DNA from: SIG714 sp964638675
GTDB taxonomy: Bacteria > Bacillota > Clostridia > Oscillospirales > CAG-272
DNA length: 54,473 nucleotides
Reading direction: 5' to 3'
Assembly (NCBI GenBank): GCA_964638675.1
Contig: CAZXAU010000015.1
Location: forward strand, 1-54,473
Shown: piece after piece, positions 51,900 to 54,473 of the stretch
How the letters are laid out: each line of letters opens with the position of its first letter
How positions within the stretch are numbered: position 1 is the first letter of the stretch
The notes under the pieces: model-generated
Told to the model about the DNA's origin: nothing
Database searches by the model: none
What the model saw: the letters and a program-made list of their open reading frames with translations, nothing else
Translations under genes and position numbers: made by a program

Positions 51900-51913
51900 T
51901 TTAAAATAGAAAG

Positions 51914-51957
51914 CAAGGTTTCCGAAACTGTATGTTTCATCGGAAACCTTGTTTTTA
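51914..51957. terminator. Bidirectional terminator between the LytM lipoprotein and ruvX
   Basis: CAAGGTTTCCGA (51914-51925) / TCGGAAACCTTG (51940-51951), perfect 12-bp stem, TTTTTA after it on the plus strand. The minus side is less T-rich. Confidence 0.85.
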
Positions 51958-51965
51958 TTATTTAT

Positions 51966-52394
51966 TCAGGCTTTAAACTTCTTTGAATCAAGATAGTTTT
52001 GCAGGATGATTTCTGCCGAAAGCGTGTCCACAACACCCTTGCGTTTTTTTCCCCTTGTGTCGGTAGTGTTGAGGATGTTGTGTGCAAGCATTGTCGTACA
52101 GCGTTCATCAAGTAGTATGACCTCAAGCGAAAACCTCTCCCTCAGCTTTTCTGCGAACTGCTCTGCTTTCACGGCTCTGTCGCCTCTGCTTCCGTTCATA
52201 TTTATCGGGAGACCGAGCACGATCTCAGAAGGCTGATACTGTGTTATATACGGTGAAATTTCTTCGAGCAGTCGCTCGTCACTGTAGGCCTTGAGTGTTC
52301 CGAGTCCGCTTGCAAGGGTACCTGTCGGGTCTGATATGGCAAGGCCTGTGCGGACATCCCCGTAATCTATTCCTAAAATTCGTTTCTGATCCAT
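51966..52394 (-). CDS. ruvX: Putative pre-16S rRNA nuclease/Holliday junction resolvase, YqgF family
   Basis: A 142-residue RNase-H-fold nuclease involved in 16S rRNA 5'-end maturation or junction resolution. Motifs: ILGIDYGDVRTGLAISDPTG (D10), EIVLGLPINMNGSRGDRAVKAEQFA, VILLDERCTTMLA and GVVDTLSAEIILQNYLD. Its ATG overlaps the stop of the PfkB-like gene by 1 bp (TGATG), so the pair is translationally coupled, an unusual partner for this gene. Confidence 0.95.
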   Translation of the reverse strand: MDQKRILGIDYGDVRTGLAISDPTGTLASGLGTLKAYSDERLLEEISPYITQYQPSEIVLGLPINMNGSRGDRAVKAEQFAEKLRERFSLEVILLDERCTTMLAHNILNTTDTRGKKRKGVVDTLSAEIILQNYLDSKKFKA

Positions 52395-53350
52395 CAGTCA
52401 AAAAGTCCTTTACCTATCTGATTTTTTTCAATAAACTGTCTGATCTCCTGAATAGTCGGGTAGGAGGATGTACCGCCAGGTCGTTTTGACGACATCATTT
52501 CTGCGATCAAAGCAAATTCACATGCATCTTTAACCTTGTTTTTCAACAGGTACATAAGAAGAAATGCGGCGGCAAACAGCTCATCTGAGCCTGTTTTGTC
52601 AACTGCTGAATCGTTGTCAAGCGAGGGAACTATCTGATAATATGTCCCGTTGTATATGAAACATGAATTATCGGGGCAACGGAGTATGTAATAATTTGCT
52701 GAGATCTGCTGTGCAAGCATTGAACAGATTCCCATATTCAGCTTTGCATCAGAGGGTGACGGGGTCATACTGGTACGACGTTTTGCGTTGAGCGAATCGA
52801 TTATAAGGAGCTCTACAGGACACAGTGTTTCAAGCGATACATCAAGAGAGAATTCGCCGAACAAATTAAGAAGGGTTTTTGCCTTATTTTCTTTTGCTCT
52901 GAAACTGGCTTCTACGATTGCGGTTTCGGTAATATCACCGTTTATGATCACATAATCGGGATTCGATTTAAAAGCGTATTCAATATCGCTTTCACCGAGT
53001 GTCTTGTTTGCACCTTCAAGGACTATCCTTCTCTTTACTCCGAGATTTTCGCATATTACAGCCGATACACCGGTCTGCGTGCTTGTAGATCTGGACGAAT
53101 AATCCGAAAAGACACCGCTGAGTCTGGTATATTCTCTTATCACCTGACCAAAGTTATCATCACCTGTTTTGGTGCAAAGACAGGCACGGACGCCGAGCTT
53201 GGCAAGTGCCACAGCAGTATTGACTCCGCTTCCGTCAGGATAGCGAAGGTATGCTTTTCCTACTGCCGATCTGTCTGAGGGTGGCATGGCAGAAACATAA
53301 AAATTTTCCGTGACATAGGAATTTCCGATTGCGAGAAAGATTGAGCCCAT
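52394..53350 (-). CDS. PfkB/ribokinase-family sugar kinase-like protein
   Basis: A 318-residue ribokinase-fold protein. The N-terminal G-G-x-G-x-N substrate motif appears as PDGSGVNTAVALAKLGVRACLCTKTGDDNFG. The C-terminal anion-hole/catalytic motif, normally D-T-T-G-A-G-D-x-F, reads D251-K-T-G-S-D-E257-L-F: the catalytic Asp position holds Glu or the loop is shifted. It may have altered activity or be inactive. It is coupled to ruvX; the substrate is unknown. Confidence 0.82.
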   Translation of the reverse strand: MGSIFLAIGNSYVTENFYVSAMPPSDRSAVGKAYLRYPDGSGVNTAVALAKLGVRACLCTKTGDDNFGQVIREYTRLSGVFSDYSSRSTSTQTGVSAVICENLGVKRRIVLEGANKTLGESDIEYAFKSNPDYVIINGDITETAIVEASFRAKENKAKTLLNLFGEFSLDVSLETLCPVELLIIDSLNAKRRTSMTPSPSDAKLNMGICSMLAQQISANYYILRCPDNSCFIYNGTYYQIVPSLDNDSAVDKTGSDELFAAAFLLMYLLKNKVKDACEFALIAEMMSSKRPGGTSSYPTIQEIRQFIEKNQIGKGLFD

Positions 53351-53458
53351 TTTTACCTCCGTTATTTATCTGTTTTTATTATGTTTTTATTATTCTTTTT
53401 CCGAACAGTGTAATGAGTCAATATGTTTATCCTGTCGGCATTTCCTATATAGGTCTGA

Positions 53459-54088
53459 TCATCTCGATGTTTGCTTGACCGTAACGATTTCGGAATTGAA
53501 ATATTTGAATGCTTTAAGCGATTTTGAGCATGCATCGAAATAAACGATACCTTCTTTGTTGTCGTCCGTTTTGTATGTAAGGAAGAACAGATCGCCTGAA
53601 AGTGCACTTTCGGCAATGAAGAGCGATGAAGCATATGTCTTGCTGTCCGCTTCGGTTTTATACTGACCTTCATAGGGTGCAACCCTTGTTATCTGATTCA
53701 TTTTGATGCGAATGAGCAGTTTGTCCGATTTTTCGCCGTAAATTTCGGTTGCGAAAAACTCGGAGTTTTCAATCGCATATGAATACTGAATGTCAAAATA
53801 ACGCCATGTGAAATAATGCACTATCCATGCGAGAAGAACAATAATCGCACCGAGGACTACGGCAATCAGCCCGAGACCTAAAGCAAAAAATGTTCCTACA
53901 ATAACGATGATTGCTGCAAAAAACACTACCCAATAGAGTGTGCGTTTGAGTGCATATGAGCCTTCGACCTTCTTTTTCACAGTGTAGTCGGCTATGTTGG
54001 GGTTCTTGAACGCATCGTCTCCGTTGGTTACCGTAGAGTTCGAGAATCTTCCGAGGGCACTCGTAATTCTTTTTCCTGTGTTTGCCAT
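53459..54088 (-). CDS. Membrane protein of unknown function (DUF6106-like)
   Basis: A 209-residue protein: hydrophilic N-terminus, two adjacent membrane segments (about 48-68 and 70-90) and a C-terminal cytosolic or external beta-rich domain (WRYFDIQYSYAIENSEFFATEIYGEKSDKLLIRIKMNQITRVAPY ... YFDACSKSLKAFKYFN). The layout recalls the clostridial DUF6106 family from memory, without function. GGAGA precedes the ATG and a good promoter lies at 54180-54208; the kinase/ruvX pair follows on the same strand after about 110 bp. Confidence 0.75.
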   Translation of the reverse strand: MANTGKRITSALGRFSNSTVTNGDDAFKNPNIADYTVKKKVEGSYALKRTLYWVVFFAAIIVIVGTFFALGLGLIAVVLGAIIVLLAWIVHYFTWRYFDIQYSYAIENSEFFATEIYGEKSDKLLIRIKMNQITRVAPYEGQYKTEADSKTYASSLFIAESALSGDLFFLTYKTDDNKEGIVYFDACSKSLKAFKYFNSEIVTVKQTSR

Positions 54089-54179
54089 AAATAATCTCCT
54101 TTGTTTTTTGTATCGACAGGAGATCGGACATAAAAATTAACGATAATACGACCGATTCCATGAAATATTAAACAATATC

Positions 54180-54208
54180 ATTATATTACATCGGAGAGAA
54201 AAATTCAA
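54180..54208 (-). promoter_or_regulatory. Promoter of the DUF6106-like gene
   Basis: Minus strand: TTGAAT (54203-54208), 17-bp spacer, TATAAT (54180-54185). The leader before ATG 54088 is about 85 nt. The AT-rich DNA from 54210 to 54370 shows nothing else. Confidence 0.75.
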
Positions 54209-54376
54209 TAGAAAATAAACATTTTTTCAAAAACTATTTTTGAAATTTTTCAGATAAATATTTCAGTATTTTTCTATGGTCATTTGCATTTCTTACCGAT
54301 TTTTTATTCCTTTTAAAGACGATTGAAGAAGCGAAAAACAGATTTGAAAAAAATTGAAAAAAATTCAAAAAAAGTA

Positions 54377-54404
54377 TTGACAAATGAAAAAAAATATGTA
54401 TAAT
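54377..54404 (+). promoter_or_regulatory. Promoter of tRNA-Leu
   Basis: TTGACA (54377-54382), 16-bp spacer, TATAAT (54399-54404), 15 bp before the tRNA. Confidence 0.85.
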
Positions 54405-54419
54405 ATAGTCGTTCGGTTT

Positions 54420-54473
54420 GCGAGAGTGGCGGAACTGGCAGACGCGCACGTTTGAGGGGCGTGTGGTTTACAC
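54420..54473 (+). tRNA. tRNA-Leu(GAG), 3' part cut off by the window edge
   Basis: The 5' part of a class II tRNA: acceptor strand GCGAGAG, D-arm GGCGGAACTGGCAGACGC typical of tRNA-Leu, anticodon stem CACGT/GCGTG with loop TTGAGGG region giving anticodon GAG. The long variable arm begins at the window end. Confidence 0.9.

Overview
The window looks like a chromosomal segment of a spore-forming, anaerobic, AT-rich member of the Clostridia (Bacillota), probably from a gut or gut-like habitat. Evidence: an alpha/beta-type small acid-soluble spore protein, SpoIIR behind a good sigma-F promoter, a SpoVD-type PBP with PASTA domains, pyruvate formate-lyase with its activase, RNase J, a DNPR-type (meso-diaminopimelate) MurE, strong AGGAGG ribosome binding sites and TTGACA-17-TATAAT promoters. 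I do not assign genus or species. Functions are read from sequence motifs only.

Layout. 1-2.3 kb: start of a truncated minus-strand gene behind an operator-like palindrome, then a Y-family polymerase/YolD pair. 2.4-5.3 kb: small Cys-rich protein, HExxH protein, tRNA-Thr, SASP, cupin. 5.3-9.8 kb (minus): RNase J, PrsA/SurA-like foldase, membrane-anchored amidase, small membrane protein. 10-12.2 kb: nucleotidyltransferase/phosphomannomutase-like fusion. 12.4-15.0 kb: ECF sigma, membrane partner, serpin lipoprotein. 15.2-18.8 kb: spoIIR, CapA-like lipoprotein, Gfo/Idh/MocA oxidoreductase. 19-20.2 kb: tRNA-Gln, a hairpin-array repeat, an unknown membrane-anchored protein. 20.2-24.3 kb (minus): pflA, pflB, a multi-TM protein. 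24.4-32.3 kb (minus): a DUF11 protein and an operon of branched-chain/amide-type ABC transporter (SBP, LivH, LivM, LivG, LivF), N-carbamoylsarcosine-amidase-like hydrolase and hydantoinase-like amidohydrolase. 32.5-35.1 kb (minus): DUF1643 protein, O-antigen-ligase-like protein, lipoprotein with cell-wall-binding repeats. 35.4-49.2 kb (plus): the dcw cell division/peptidoglycan cluster mraZ-rsmH-ftsL-spoVD-like-murE-murF-mraY-ftsW-murG-divIB-ftsZ, without murD. 49.4-54.5 kb: SDR enzyme, LytM-fold lipoprotein with lost catalytic histidines, ruvX, PfkB-like kinase, a membrane protein, and the first part of tRNA-Leu.

Most interesting observation: two unlinked genes, spoIIR (plus strand) and the N-carbamoylsarcosine-amidase-like gene (minus strand), carry the same roughly 135-160 nt leader in the same orientation. 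Each copy has a ribosome binding site, a GTG-started mini-ORF beginning V-K-x-M-F-Y-L, a long inverted repeat, a second stem whose two arms differ between copies but still pair (with G-U pairs in the sense strand), a CCGCC-type hairpin, and finally the Shine-Dalgarno sequence and ATG of the downstream gene. It could be an undescribed cis-regulatory leader or a mobile palindromic repeat that supplies translation signals. Other arrays of short hairpins occur at 736-856 and 19159-19301.
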